11,495 nt of DNA from Bacteroidaceae bacterium (GTDB taxonomy: Bacteria; Bacteroidota; Bacteroidia; Bacteroidales; Bacteroidaceae). Both the position numbers and the translations under genes were made by a program. The notes under the pieces were generated by a model. It made no database searches, was not told where the DNA came from, and saw nothing but the letters and a program-made list of their open reading frames with translations. How positions within the stretch are numbered: the stretch's first letter is position 1; every line of letters begins with the position of its first letter. Below are positions 1 through 8,580 of the stretch, piece after piece. The DNA is taken from the NCBI GenBank assembly GCA_021443285.1, contig JABUUG010000018.1:8121-19615 (forward strand), given 5' to 3'.

Positions 1-92
1 AGACAAATGACTTATTCTCAGAGAACTATTTGAACACAAACCACATAGGTAATGTCTTTAACTCCTTTAACTCCTTTAACTTCTTTAACTCC
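1..92 (-). repeat. Partial copy 1 of nonamer-flanked repeat element
   Basis: This is the reverse-complement partner of the element at 8678-8844, cut off by the window start. Reading the + strand, it begins with an 11-nt block AGACAAATGAC (1-11). A 20-nt variable centre (12-31) follows, then a 25-nt conserved block (32-56). Four tandem 9-bp units come last, at 57-65, 66-74, 75-83 and 84-92; three read TTTAACTCC and one reads TTTAACTTC. Positions 32-74 equal the reverse complement of 8698-8740 without mismatch. The outer 11-nt block also matches exactly, while the 20-nt centres agree at only 13 of 20 positions by my hand alignment. The other nonamer array of this copy would lie just upstream of the window. 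Confidence 0.9.
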
Positions 93-322
93 ATATTTAA
101 TCGATATTGCCTGAAGAGTTTGACAAGTCGGGTTTATTTGTTTCATTATCAGTGGGCGAGGCTCGTATATTGACTGATATTCCGCTGATAGCCTTCACTT
201 TGCGTGTGGATATCATGTGTCTTGTGCTAATTTATGTCAAAAAAGTGGTGCGTTTCGGGCGTGCGGTGGCGAAATGTGCGAAATAGAAAGTCTTAAATAA
301 TGTTAAGAATATGAAAAAAATC
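93..322. other. Intergenic region upstream of the uptake operon, no gene seen
   Basis: This stretch lies between the repeat and the susC promoter region. I see no RNA gene, no convincing hairpin terminator and no credible coding region. One + strand frame stays open from 101 to a TAG at 284-286, but its only ATG is at 215. That would give a 23-residue peptide with no recognisable features, so it is not annotated. Regulatory sites could be present but cannot be recognised by eye. Confidence 0.6.
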
Positions 323-330
323 TAATTTTG
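323..330 (+). promoter_or_regulatory. Candidate Bacteroidota -7 promoter box for the uptake operon
   Basis: TAATTTTG matches the Bacteroidota sigma-ABfr -7 consensus TAnnTTTG at all six defined positions. It lies 46 nt before the susC start codon, which would give an mRNA leader of about 40 nt. No good -33 TTTG box is visible at the usual distance; the nearest candidate, TGTT at 301-304, is weak. The box is followed by a GCGCCC-like start, which I associate from memory with susC-type promoters. The family consensus is established, but use of this site is inferred. Confidence 0.45.
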
Positions 331-376
331 CGCCCGATAGTCTGAATTATATCCAATTAACTATAATCCATTTTTT

Positions 377-3300
377 ATGAAACTAAGACTAACTATGATT
401 CTTGTGTCATTGTTCTGCTTCACAGGCATGGCATTGGCACAGAGCATCCATGGTACGGTGGTCTCTGCTACAGACAATGAGCCTATCATCGGTGCTACGG
501 TCAAGGTGGTAGGATCCAAGTCAGCCACCATCACCGACATGGACGGTCGTTTTGCAGTAAATGCCAAAGCCGGCGCCAACCTTGAGATTTCATACATCGG
601 TATGACAACCCAGAAGGTGAAGGCTTCCGACAACATGGTGGTGAAGCTGCAGGCCGACCAGACAGAACTTGAGGAAGTTGTCGTTACCGGTATGACGAAG
701 ATGGACCGCCGTCTGTTTACCGGTGCCACCGACAAGGTAAATGCCGAGGACGCGCTCCTTGGTGGTGTTGCCGACGTTTCGCGTTCGCTGGAAGGACACT
801 CTGCCGGTGTGAGCGTGCAGAACGTGTCGGGTACATTCGGTACCGCTCCAAAGATCAACGTTCGTGGCGCCACTTCCATCTACGGTTCTTCAAAGCCCCT
901 CTGGGTTGTGGACGGTGTTGTGCTTGAGGACGTTACCGACGTTTCGGCAGAGTCGCTTTCTTCGGGCGACGCCGAGACCCTTATCTCTTCTGCCGTTGCC
1001 GGTCTGAACTCCGACGACATCGAGAGCTTCCAGATCCTGAAGGACGGTTCCGCCACATCTATATATGGTGCGCGCGCTATGGCCGGTGTGATTGTCATCA
1101 CCACAAAGAAGGGTAAGGCCGGACAGGCACACCTCAACTATACGGGTGAGTTCACCACACGCCTCATACCAAGCTATTCCGACTTCAACATCATGAACTC
1201 GCAAGACCAGATGGGTATCTATCAGGAACTTGCCAACAAGGGATGGCTCACCATCTCCAACACCATCAACGGCTCTGACTACGGTGTCTATGGTAAGATG
1301 TATGAGTATATCAACACCTACGACAAGACGACAGGCGCTTTCGGTCTGCAGAACACGGAGGAGGCTCGCAACCAGTATCTCCGCACTGCCGAGATGCGCA
1401 ACACCAACTGGTTCAAGGAGCTCTTCTCAAGCGCAATCATGCAGAACCATGCTGTGAGCCTCAGTGGTGGTACGGCAAAGTCCAACTACTACGCTTCGCT
1501 TTCTGCAATGGTTGACCCGGGATGGTACAAGCAGTCTTCCGTAAACCGCTACACTGCAAACTTCAACCTCAACCACCGCATCCTCGACAACCTCTCTGTA
1601 ACCATCCTTGCCAATGCAAGCTACCGTAAGCAGAAGGCTCCGGGAACATCGGGTCAGGACGTGGACGTGGTGTCAGGTAACGTGAAGCGCGACTTCGACA
1701 TCAACCCGTACTCATACGCCCTGAACTCTTCAAGAGCGCTCGACCCCAACGAGTACTACCAGCTGAACTACGCTCCGTTCAACATCCTCCACGAGCTTGA
1801 GAGCAACTACATCGACCTCAACGTCGTGAACACAAAGTTCCAGATGCAGCTGGCCTACAATCCTATCAAGGATCTTGAGCTTGCCGTGCTCGGCGCGTTC
1901 AAGTATGACGCCACATCGACAGAGCACAATATCCTCGACGATTCAAACCAGGCTCTCGCTTACCGCGCCATGCAGACACTCTCTGTACGCGACAACAACA
2001 GATACCTCTACACAGACCCGGACATCACCTACGCCCTGCCTGTATCAGTGCTGCCACAGGGTGGTTTCTACAAGCGTACTGACAACCGCATGGTGAGCTA
2101 CGACTTCCGTGCAACAGCCAACTACAACCACACATTCGCTGACGCCCACATCCTGAACGTCTTCGGCGCATTCGAGTTTGCGGGCTCTGACCGTACAAAG
2201 TCATACTTCAACGGCGTGGGTATGCAGTATGCAAAGGGTGAGGTGCCCTTCTGGGTATACCAGTTCTTCAAGAAGTCTTCAGAGGAGAACACCGACTACT
2301 ACTCACTCTCTAACAGACACTTCCGCCGCGCAGCCTTCATCGGCAACCTCACCTACTCCTACAAGGGACGCTACATCGTGAACGGAACCATCGCTTACGA
2401 AGGCACCAACCAGCTCGGCCGCTCCAACTCAGTGCGCTGGCTGCCTACATGGAACGCCGGTGTGTCATGGAACGTACACGAGGAGAGCTTCTTCAAGTAT
2501 CTGAAGCCTGCACTCTCGCACCTGACATTCAAGGCATCATACTCTCTTACCGCAAACTCGCCTGACACGAGATACACCTCCTCAACAGTTATCCTGAAGG
2601 CTTCCAACCCATGGCGCTTCAACTCTTCCGACCGTGAGACCGGTATCTACATCTCAGAGCTTGAGAACGGAGAGCTTACCTACGAGAAGAAGCACGAGTT
2701 CAACTTCGGTGTTGATGCCGGCTTCCTGAAGAACCGCATCAACCTTGAGTTCGCTGTCTATACACGTAACAACTACGACCTTATCGGCCCTATCGCCACA
2801 CAGGGTGTCGGCGGACAGGTTATCCGCTACGGTAACAACGCTTCGATGAAGGGCTGGGGACAGGAAGTAACCATTTCTTCAAAGAACATACTCAAGAAGG
2901 ACTTCAAGTGGGAGACAAACTTCATCTTCGCACACAACGAGACTGAAATCACATCCCTCTACTCACAGGACCGCACCATCGACCTCATCAAGAACTTCGG
3001 TGGAAAGAAGGTGGGCTATCCTGTAAACGCCCTCTTCTCCATCCCGTTCATGGGGCTTACAGAGGAAGGTCTGCCACAGCTGCTCACAGAGAACGGCGAC
3101 ATAACGACATGGGACATCAACTTCCAGGAGCGCGACAAGACAGACTACCTGAAGTATGAAGGCACCACAACACCTGTGTTTACAGGTTCGCTGGGTAACA
3201 TCTTCACATACAAGGGCTTCCGCCTCAACGTCTTCATCACCTATTCGTTCGGCAATGTGGTACGCCTCGACCCGGTGTTCAGCGCACACTACACCGACCT

Positions 3301-3688
3301 TTCGTCTCTGACCAAGGAGTTCAACAACCGCTGGATGGTGCCCGGCGACGAGAACAAGACGACAGTGCCGGCTATCCTGAGCTACCGTCAGTATAACGAC
3401 GAGTCGCAGTACCGCTACGGTTACAACGCATACAACTACAGTACAGAGCGCATTGCCAAGGGCGACTTCATCCGCATGAAGGAGATATCCCTCAGCTACG
3501 ATTTCCCGAAGGCATGGTTCCAGAGAACCGCGCTGAAGACCCTCTCTCTGAAATTGCAAGGTACAAACCTCTTCCTCATCTATGCTGACAAGAAGCTCAA
3601 CGGCCAGGATCCGGAATTCTTCCGTTCTGGTGGTGTATCAGCTCCTATGTCAAAACAGTTTACACTCACTCTTAAAGCAGGTTTCTAA
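377..3688 (+). CDS. SusC/RagA family TonB-dependent outer-membrane transporter
   Basis: This 1103-residue protein forms the TonB-powered outer-membrane channel that imports the substrate captured by its SusD partner. Visible parts, in order: a signal peptide (about 1-21, ending ALA before Gln22), a carboxypeptidase-regulatory-like beta domain (about 24-95), a TonB-box-like stretch ELEEVVVTG (97-105) and a plug domain (about 112-245). The plug carries the family hallmark LKDGSATSIYGARA near 221-234. A long beta barrel follows, ending in a C-terminal Phe as expected for barrel assembly. Length is typical for the family. There is no N-terminal STN signalling domain, so control through an ECF sigma/anti-sigma pair is not expected. 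The start is the first ATG after a T-rich leader and directly precedes the signal peptide; no Shine-Dalgarno is seen, which is normal in this phylum. It is first in a five-gene operon. Substrate specificity cannot be read from the sequence, but the neighbouring metallohydrolase suggests peptides. Confidence 0.96.
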   Translation: MKLRLTMILVSLFCFTGMALAQSIHGTVVSATDNEPIIGATVKVVGSKSATITDMDGRFAVNAKAGANLEISYIGMTTQKVKASDNMVVKLQADQTELEEVVVTGMTKMDRRLFTGATDKVNAEDALLGGVADVSRSLEGHSAGVSVQNVSGTFGTAPKINVRGATSIYGSSKPLWVVDGVVLEDVTDVSAESLSSGDAETLISSAVAGLNSDDIESFQILKDGSATSIYGARAMAGVIVITTKKGKAGQAHLNYTGEFTTRLIPSYSDFNIMNSQDQMGIYQELANKGWLTISNTINGSDYGVYGKMYEYINTYDKTTGAFGLQNTEEARNQYLRTAEMRNTNWFKELFSSAIMQNHAVSLSGGTAKSNYYASLSAMVDPGWYKQSSVNRYTANFNLNHRILDNLSVTILANASYRKQKAPGTSGQDVDVVSGNVKRDFDINPYSYALNSSRALDPNEYYQLNYAPFNILHELESNYIDLNVVNTKFQMQLAYNPIKDLELAVLGAFKYDATSTEHNILDDSNQALAYRAMQTLSVRDNNRYLYTDPDITYALPVSVLPQGGFYKRTDNRMVSYDFRATANYNHTFADAHILNVFGAFEFAGSDRTKSYFNGVGMQYAKGEVPFWVYQFFKKSSEENTDYYSLSNRHFRRAAFIGNLTYSYKGRYIVNGTIAYEGTNQLGRSNSVRWLPTWNAGVSWNVHEESFFKYLKPALSHLTFKASYSLTANSPDTRYTSSTVILKASNPWRFNSSDRETGIYISELENGELTYEKKHEFNFGVDAGFLKNRINLEFAVYTRNNYDLIGPIATQGVGGQVIRYGNNASMKGWGQEVTISSKNILKKDFKWETNFIFAHNETEITSLYSQDRTIDLIKNFGGKKVGYPVNALFSIPFMGLTEEGLPQLLTENGDITTWDINFQERDKTDYLKYEGTTTPVFTGSLGNIFTYKGFRLNVFITYSFGNVVRLDPVFSAHYTDLSSLTKEFNNRWMVPGDENKTTVPAILSYRQYNDESQYRYGYNAYNYSTERIAKGDFIRMKEISLSYDFPKAWFQRTALKTLSLKLQGTNLFLIYADKKLNGQDPEFFRSGGVSAPMSKQFTLTLKAGF

Positions 3689-3693
3689 TCATT

Positions 3694-5250
3694 ATGAAAA
3701 AGATATTATTATATATAGCGACCGCCACCCTCGCACTTTCTTCGTGCAACAAGTTCCTCGACGAGCTGCCGGACAACCGCATGGAGCTGAAGAATGCGGA
3801 GGAGGTAAGCAGCCTTCTCGTAAACGCCTACCCGCAGGGATGGTCTGCCTATTTGCTGGAGATGTATTCTGACAATACCGACGAATGCATCAGATCCTCA
3901 TGGACAGCCAACGACCTCTTCCAGGAGCAGGCATGGTCATGGGCAGACATCAACCAGACAAGCGGCAACAGCACACCGCAGTCGTTGTGGGACTACTATT
4001 ATTCCGCCATCGCTTCTGCAAACCAGGCTCTGGAGTTCCTTGAGGCTCAGGGCGATGTTTCGGGCTATACCAACCAGTTGAGCGAGGCATATCTCTGCCG
4101 CGCATACAACGCGTTCCTCCTCTCGCAGATTTTCTGTCAGGCATACGACCCTGCCACCGCTTCTACCGACCTCGGCCTGCCTTACCCTCTCGGACCGGAG
4201 AAGAAGATCGGCGAGCAGCACCAGCGCGGCACAATGGAGGAGTATTATGCCAAGATCGAGGCAGACATAGAGCGTGGCCTGAAGTATGCGCATAACAACT
4301 ACGCCATCGTGAAGTATCACTTCAACACCTCTGCCGCTTACGCCTTTGCCTGCCGTTTCTATCTGAACTACCGCAAGTTTGACAAGGCCATCGCGTGCGC
4401 TAACAAGGTGCTCGGCGACGACCCGGCATCAAAGCTGCGCGACTGGGCTTCATTCAAGGTCCTTTCTGCAAACGCACAGATACAGCCGCAGGACTATATC
4501 GACTCAAAGAAGCCTTGCAACCTTCTGCTCACTGCCTGCTACTCAAGCTGGGGCGTTGTGGCAGGTCCTTACATGTCGGGTCAGAAGTACAGCCACAATG
4601 CGCTCATCTCCACCATGGAGACACTTGAGAGCAGCGGCCCATGGGGTGCTACAAGCTCAACCCTCGGATGGAGAGTGTTCATCAACAACTCTCTCGCACG
4701 CCACTTTGCACGCAACATCTCCTACGAGTTTGAATATACAGACATTCAGGCAGGTATCGGTTATGCCCACTCCACCAGTGCTGACTTCACTACCGACAAG
4801 GTGCTTATAGAGCGTGCTGAGGCCAACGCCCTCGCCGGCAACTACCAGGCAGCCATCGACGACATGAACACCCTGCTCTCCAAGTTCCAGGTATCGGGCA
4901 AGACAACCCTCACCCTCGACTACATCAAGGAGTTCTACGGCGCTCTCGACTACTACGACCCACGCCGTCCGACTGCAAAGAAGAAGCTGAACACATCGCT
5001 TGTTACAGACTCCAATATCCAGGAGCCCGTCATCCAGTGTCTGCTCCACCTGAAGCGAATCCTCACCATCCACGAGGGTCTGCGCATGCAGGACGTGAAG
5101 CGTTACGGCATTACAATCTACCGCCGCTCTGTTGATGAGAACAGCAACGTCCTTGAGATAAAGGATACTATGGAGGCAAGAGACAACCGCCTTGCAGTAC
5201 AGATTCCACAGGACGTAATCACTGCCGGACTTGTACCTAACCCAAGATAA
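3694..5250 (+). CDS. SusD/RagB family nutrient-binding surface lipoprotein
   Basis: This 518-residue lipoprotein should sit on the cell surface as the lid of the SusC channel and bind the substrate. A lipoprotein signal peptide ends in the lipobox LSSC with Cys18. The characteristic family start NKFLDELP follows at 19-26. The middle is helical and TPR-like; a stretch with AYLCRAYNAFLL and then LGLPYPLGPEK is typical of the family. The C terminus shows the standard SusD ending: a QDVKRYGI segment, then QIPQDVITAGLVPNPR. Length is normal. It starts 5 nt after the susC stop, so the two are surely co-transcribed and probably produced in step. Family assignment is secure. The ligand is unknown, and I could not identify binding residues, since these vary within the family. 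Confidence 0.95.
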   Translation: MKKILLYIATATLALSSCNKFLDELPDNRMELKNAEEVSSLLVNAYPQGWSAYLLEMYSDNTDECIRSSWTANDLFQEQAWSWADINQTSGNSTPQSLWDYYYSAIASANQALEFLEAQGDVSGYTNQLSEAYLCRAYNAFLLSQIFCQAYDPATASTDLGLPYPLGPEKKIGEQHQRGTMEEYYAKIEADIERGLKYAHNNYAIVKYHFNTSAAYAFACRFYLNYRKFDKAIACANKVLGDDPASKLRDWASFKVLSANAQIQPQDYIDSKKPCNLLLTACYSSWGVVAGPYMSGQKYSHNALISTMETLESSGPWGATSSTLGWRVFINNSLARHFARNISYEFEYTDIQAGIGYAHSTSADFTTDKVLIERAEANALAGNYQAAIDDMNTLLSKFQVSGKTTLTLDYIKEFYGALDYYDPRRPTAKKKLNTSLVTDSNIQEPVIQCLLHLKRILTIHEGLRMQDVKRYGITIYRRSVDENSNVLEIKDTMEARDNRLAVQIPQDVITAGLVPNPR

Positions 5251-5269
5251 CCAAACAGAATATAAGATT

Positions 5270-6253
5270 ATGAACAAGATATTTTTTAATCTGATAGCAG
5301 CAGTAGTGCTGGCAACAGGCATCGCCTCATGCTCCGGCGACCCTGTTTCCTCTGAAAGCATCTTCAGCACCAAGACACCTGTGCGCGATAATTTCGACCA
5401 GTGGCTGCTCAACAACTTTACCTATCCCTACAATGTGGAGGTGAAGTATCGTTTTGATGATATTGAGTCGGATGTGAAATACACTGTTACACCGGCAGAC
5501 TCTGCAAAATCGGCAAAGCTCGCAAAGCTCGTGAAGTACCTGTGGTACGACTCTTACGACGAGGTAGTAGGCAAGGAGTTCCTCAAGCAGTACTCCCCAC
5601 GCATGATCTTCTTGGTCGGTTCCGGTATGTATGAGTCGTCGGGTACAGTCATCCTCGGCTATGCCACGGGTTCAATAAAGATTGTCCTCACAAACGTGAA
5701 CGACCTCACAGATGGAATCCTACACAGCCCTGAAGACCTCGACCGCCTGTATCTCTCCACATTCCATCATGAGTTCCAGCACATCCTCAACCAGAAGAGC
5801 TCGTTCGACCCTGCCTTCGAGGAGATTTCGCGCGAGGACTACGTGAGCGGTAACTGGTATCAGCAGACCAACGAGAAGGAAGTGTTCCGCAAGGGTTTCG
5901 TGCGCAACTATGCCATGCAGGAGGCAAACGAGGACTATGCCGAGACATATTCCGACTACGTGAGCTACTCTTATGAGAAGTGGAACCGCATCATGACCAT
6001 CGCCGCCCAGTGCCACACTTGCGACGGTACGGGTAAGGTTAAGGTAACGGTTGACAAGGAGACAAAGCAAATCGACTGCACAGACTGTAGCGGTTCGGGC
6101 GCAGGAAACGGTGCAAACAAGATTAACGAGAAGGTTAACTTCATCCGCAACTACATGATGTCGTCGTTCGGACTCGACCTCGACAAGCTGCGTGAAGTGG
6201 TACACCGCAGAAACTCCGAGCTCCCTGACATAGACCTCTCAACACTTGAATAA
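5270..6253 (+). CDS. Substrate import-associated zinc metallohydrolase lipoprotein with DnaJ-like zinc-finger insert
   Basis: This 327-residue putative zinc metallopeptidase resembles the Peptidase_Mx1-like lipoproteins known from SusC/SusD loci. The lipobox IASC places the lipidated Cys at 21. The zinc-binding HExxH motif is HEFQH at 167-171, in the context STFHHEFQHILNQ. A downstream acidic segment, NEDYAE (220-225), probably supplies the third metal ligand. The VGSGMY and GYATGSIKIVLTNVNDL segments (116-145) and the terminal LDLDKLREVVHRR region also fit the family as I remember it. The odd part is residues 248-277, with two CxxCxGxG motifs (see separate entry). The ATG at 5270 is preferred over an upstream TTG at 5231, because the TTG overlaps susD and would bury the signal peptide behind 13 polar residues. 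It lies 19 nt after susD. The likely role is cleavage of proteinaceous substrate at the cell surface; activity is inferred. Confidence 0.9.
   Translation: MNKIFFNLIAAVVLATGIASCSGDPVSSESIFSTKTPVRDNFDQWLLNNFTYPYNVEVKYRFDDIESDVKYTVTPADSAKSAKLAKLVKYLWYDSYDEVVGKEFLKQYSPRMIFLVGSGMYESSGTVILGYATGSIKIVLTNVNDLTDGILHSPEDLDRLYLSTFHHEFQHILNQKSSFDPAFEEISREDYVSGNWYQQTNEKEVFRKGFVRNYAMQEANEDYAETYSDYVSYSYEKWNRIMTIAAQCHTCDGTGKVKVTVDKETKQIDCTDCSGSGAGNGANKINEKVNFIRNYMMSSFGLDLDKLREVVHRRNSELPDIDLSTLE
6011..6100 (+). other. Two CxxCxGxG (DnaJ-type zinc-finger) motifs inside the metallohydrolase
   Basis: Residues 248-255 read CHTCDGTG and residues 270-277 read CTDCSGSG. They are separated by a charged, beta-hairpin-like linker KVKVTVDKETKQID. 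In DnaJ/Hsp40 chaperones such motifs come in fours and bind two zinc ions by pairing. Two motifs could bind one zinc. The pair lies between the probable third-ligand helix and the C-terminal INEKVNFIRNYM segment of the metallohydrolase fold. The motif is directly visible; zinc binding and function are inferred. Confidence 0.8.
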
Positions 6254-6275
6254 CAACTGAAAAAACAATCTCACA

Positions 6276-7529
6276 ATGAAAAAGATATTTAATATACTGG
6301 CAATAGCCATCGCGATGCTTTCCCTGCAGGCATGTCTGCACGAGGACAATCAGGTATTCGACGAGAAGGCTGCTGTACGTATCAACGAGTCTGTTGATGA
6401 GGTGAGCAAGGTGCTCACGTCTTCACCTAACGGATGGTTGGTGCAGTATTACACCGGTGAGGATTACTCAGGCTCTGCATGTAACTTCCTGTTCCGCTTC
6501 ACTGACGAATATGCATATATCTCGGCAGACTATGTCGCCCCTGACTCTGTTGACCACTGCAAGTGGAGTGTGAAGAAAGACCAGGGACCGGTTATCTCCC
6601 TCGACACATACGCTCCCATCCTCCACTCTCTGAGCGAACCCTCGGCAGCTGCTGTCGACGGCTATGAGACAGACTATGAGTTCGTGGTGCAGAAACTCAC
6701 CACCGACACTATCTATGTGAAGGGCAAGCGCTGGGGAAACAAGATGACGTTCACCCGTCTGCAGTCGAGCGACTGGGCTGGCATGATCAGCACATGGCAG
6801 GAGGTGGCGGCAGGCGTTTCCAATGCCGGCAAGAACTACATCACAAAGGACTCGACAAACGTCCTCATCGATGTTAATAACGGTCGCATTTATGTCGGCG
6901 ATGATGGCATCGGCGTGCCTTTCGTGTTCACAAGCGAAGGCATACACCTGCAGAGCCCTGTAATGATTGACGGAGTGCTGGCTTCTGACGTGTCCTACAC
7001 TCCTGGTCTGCCTATGGGCACAATGTCAGTGCCGGGTCTCGGCGACCTCATACCAGTCATTCCGCCACTCTCTGAGCAGTTCGCAAACGGTATATGGTAC
7101 TTCAGAGGCGGCGAAGAGAGCATGAGTACACGTGTGGCACAATACTTCGGTAAGGCTGTAGAAGGAAGTACATCCGAGGGTGAAATGATAATGTACTTGG
7201 TAATGGGTAACGCCGGCAGTGGCTATGGCTTGAACCTCCAGAGCGGCAACTACAGAGGCTTGCTCAAATATGACACAATAATCCTCGACGACTTCAACGT
7301 AAGCCTGAAGTTCCTGCTCAGCGGCGACAGCAACGGTGTGTGGTACTACAACAATGCCGGCTACAACTATGTGGTTTCTATTCTCGGTGGTTCAGCGGGC
7401 AAGCAGTGGACTATAGTGGATACTGACAACGAGATTTCACCGTCATGGATGAAGTTCCAGAACCCGGCACGCGAAGATGAGTGGTTTGTTGTTTACGCAA
7501 GCAATGTGTCTAACCCATTCAATATGTAA
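6276..7529 (+). CDS. DUF4302 family lipoprotein
   Basis: This 417-residue lipoprotein has the lipobox LQAC with Cys20. Acidic residues (E23, D24) follow shortly after, which is compatible with export to the cell surface in Bacteroidota. The early region SSPNGWLVQYY (49-59) matches the DUF4302 family as I know it. So do GPVISLDTYAPILHSLSEP (104-122), DYEFVVQKL (133-141) and KGKRWGNKMTFTRL (149-162). The family has no established biochemical function and recurs in SusC/SusD loci with the zinc metallohydrolase. I see no catalytic motif in the C-terminal half, which looks beta-rich. The gene begins 22 nt after the metallohydrolase stop behind an A-rich leader, so it belongs to the same operon. 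A plausible but unproven role is binding substrate or scaffolding the surface complex. Confidence 0.88.
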   Translation: MKKIFNILAIAIAMLSLQACLHEDNQVFDEKAAVRINESVDEVSKVLTSSPNGWLVQYYTGEDYSGSACNFLFRFTDEYAYISADYVAPDSVDHCKWSVKKDQGPVISLDTYAPILHSLSEPSAAAVDGYETDYEFVVQKLTTDTIYVKGKRWGNKMTFTRLQSSDWAGMISTWQEVAAGVSNAGKNYITKDSTNVLIDVNNGRIYVGDDGIGVPFVFTSEGIHLQSPVMIDGVLASDVSYTPGLPMGTMSVPGLGDLIPVIPPLSEQFANGIWYFRGGEESMSTRVAQYFGKAVEGSTSEGEMIMYLVMGNAGSGYGLNLQSGNYRGLLKYDTIILDDFNVSLKFLLSGDSNGVWYYNNAGYNYVVSILGGSAGKQWTIVDTDNEISPSWMKFQNPAREDEWFVVYASNVSNPFNM

Positions 7530-7554
7530 CCATCTCAAAAAATACAGATAAAAG

Positions 7555-8562
7555 ATGAAAACAATTAAAATATTATCTTTATTCGTTATCCTTGCAGCCT
7601 TTACGGGCTGTAAGGACGACAGCGGCCCGGCTGTCTCAAGAGGCATACAGGTCGTAAAGTCGAATGCCGTTTTTGAGCCTAAAGGCGGAAACGGATCTGT
7701 GGAAGTTGACCAGGCTATCACCTCTGCGTACGTCTCAGAGGACTGGGTAACAGCAACAGCCAACGGCAAGGTGGTGACCCTTGAGGTGATGCCAAACGTG
7801 TCTTCACGCGAGTCGCGCAATGCCAAGCTCATCATCAAGTCTGCCACCGACTCGGTTGTTGTGGCAGTCTCTCAGTACGGCTATATCTTCAACAGCAAGG
7901 ACGCGCAAAACATTACCGTAAACAACTCAAGGCATGAAGAGTATGTGCCAGTCACTTCCTTGGATGCCGTAACCATCATATCCTGTCCAAGCTGGGTTAC
8001 TCCGAGTGTGGAGAAGGACGGCATAAGCCTCTCAATCTCGGAGAACACTACTGGCAAACTCCGCACCGGCGACCTTGTGTTCCAGGCAGGCGGTTTCCAG
8101 GATGCCATTACCATCACACAGTTTGATGCAAAGGAGAACCTCTTCGGCACATACGTAATGGAGTACTACGACACATCGATGAAGCAGTATCAGGCTATTG
8201 TGGAGGTTAGTGAAGACGCACTGGCTATAACAAGCCTTGGTGTTTCCGTGCCGGCAACATTCGACTATGAGACGAACACACTCTCCATAGACGGACTTTC
8301 CCCACTTGGCGAGTACTCTGTATATTACCTGTACCTGCTTTACTACAATATGTCAGGAAGTCTCACCCTCTCAAAAAATCCCGGCATATTCAGCTTCGAG
8401 TACTATCCTGAGTATGGCGACTTCATCGGCGAACTGACCAACCAGCTCGGTATGGTAGTCGGCGCATTCAAGGAAGACCCTCCAACAGCAGCAGGCTTTG
8501 TTGGTAGTTTGGCGTCAATAATCTATCCGACACTCTACCGCTACAACCAAGAATCAGAGTAA
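7555..8562 (+). CDS. Lipoprotein with two tandem BACON-like domains
   Basis: This 335-residue lipoprotein is the last gene of the operon, 25 nt after its neighbour. The lipobox FTGC gives Cys19, followed at once by KDDS; the Lys-Asp-Asp run resembles the surface-export signal of Bacteroidota lipoproteins. Residues about 32-108 have the BACON pattern: an F-P-GG-type first strand (VFEPKGGNGSVEV), a W at 64, the ARG/SER-rich RESRNAKLIIKS strand and a final VVVAVSQYG. Residues about 116-190 repeat it more loosely, with PSWVTP (145-150) and DAITITQFD (183-191). BACON domains are immunoglobulin-like and usually act as spacers or as binding modules for mucin or carbohydrate. The C-terminal part (about 196-335) is rich in Tyr and beta-prone, and I do not recognise it. 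It could be the actual ligand-binding part. The hairpin terminator follows 18 nt after the stop codon. Confidence 0.82.
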   Translation: MKTIKILSLFVILAAFTGCKDDSGPAVSRGIQVVKSNAVFEPKGGNGSVEVDQAITSAYVSEDWVTATANGKVVTLEVMPNVSSRESRNAKLIIKSATDSVVVAVSQYGYIFNSKDAQNITVNNSRHEEYVPVTSLDAVTIISCPSWVTPSVEKDGISLSISENTTGKLRTGDLVFQAGGFQDAITITQFDAKENLFGTYVMEYYDTSMKQYQAIVEVSEDALAITSLGVSVPATFDYETNTLSIDGLSPLGEYSVYYLYLLYYNMSGSLTLSKNPGIFSFEYYPEYGDFIGELTNQLGMVVGAFKEDPPTAAGFVGSLASIIYPTLYRYNQESE

Positions 8563-8580
8563 GCATAGAACCCACCTGTA

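Noticed and set aside
101..286. Open + strand frame upstream of susC with a possible 23-residue peptide from the ATG at 215
   Set aside because: No start codon supports the longer frame, the short peptide has no recognisable motif, and the region precedes a promoter-like box. Chance openness is the simpler explanation.
377..1100. More T-ending codons in the first part of susC than later, hinting at a mosaic gene
   Set aside because: This is an impression by eye without counts. Conserved plug-domain sequence or expression-related codon choice near the start would explain it equally well.
2963..3559. 198-codon open frame on the minus strand
   Set aside because: It lies fully antisense to the susC barrel region. 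Its Val/Leu/Cys-rich composition is typical of a shadow frame of C-ending codons, and it has no start context or homology I recognise.
5231..5269. Upstream TTG start for the metallohydrolase, overlapping the end of susD
   Set aside because: It would add 13 polar residues before a good lipoprotein signal peptide. ATG at 5270 gives the expected signal peptide and a spacing like that of the other operon genes.
4657..5415. 252-codon open frame on the minus strand across the susD/metallohydrolase junction
   Set aside because: It is antisense to two well-supported genes and the gap between them, with a shadow-like composition and no domain.
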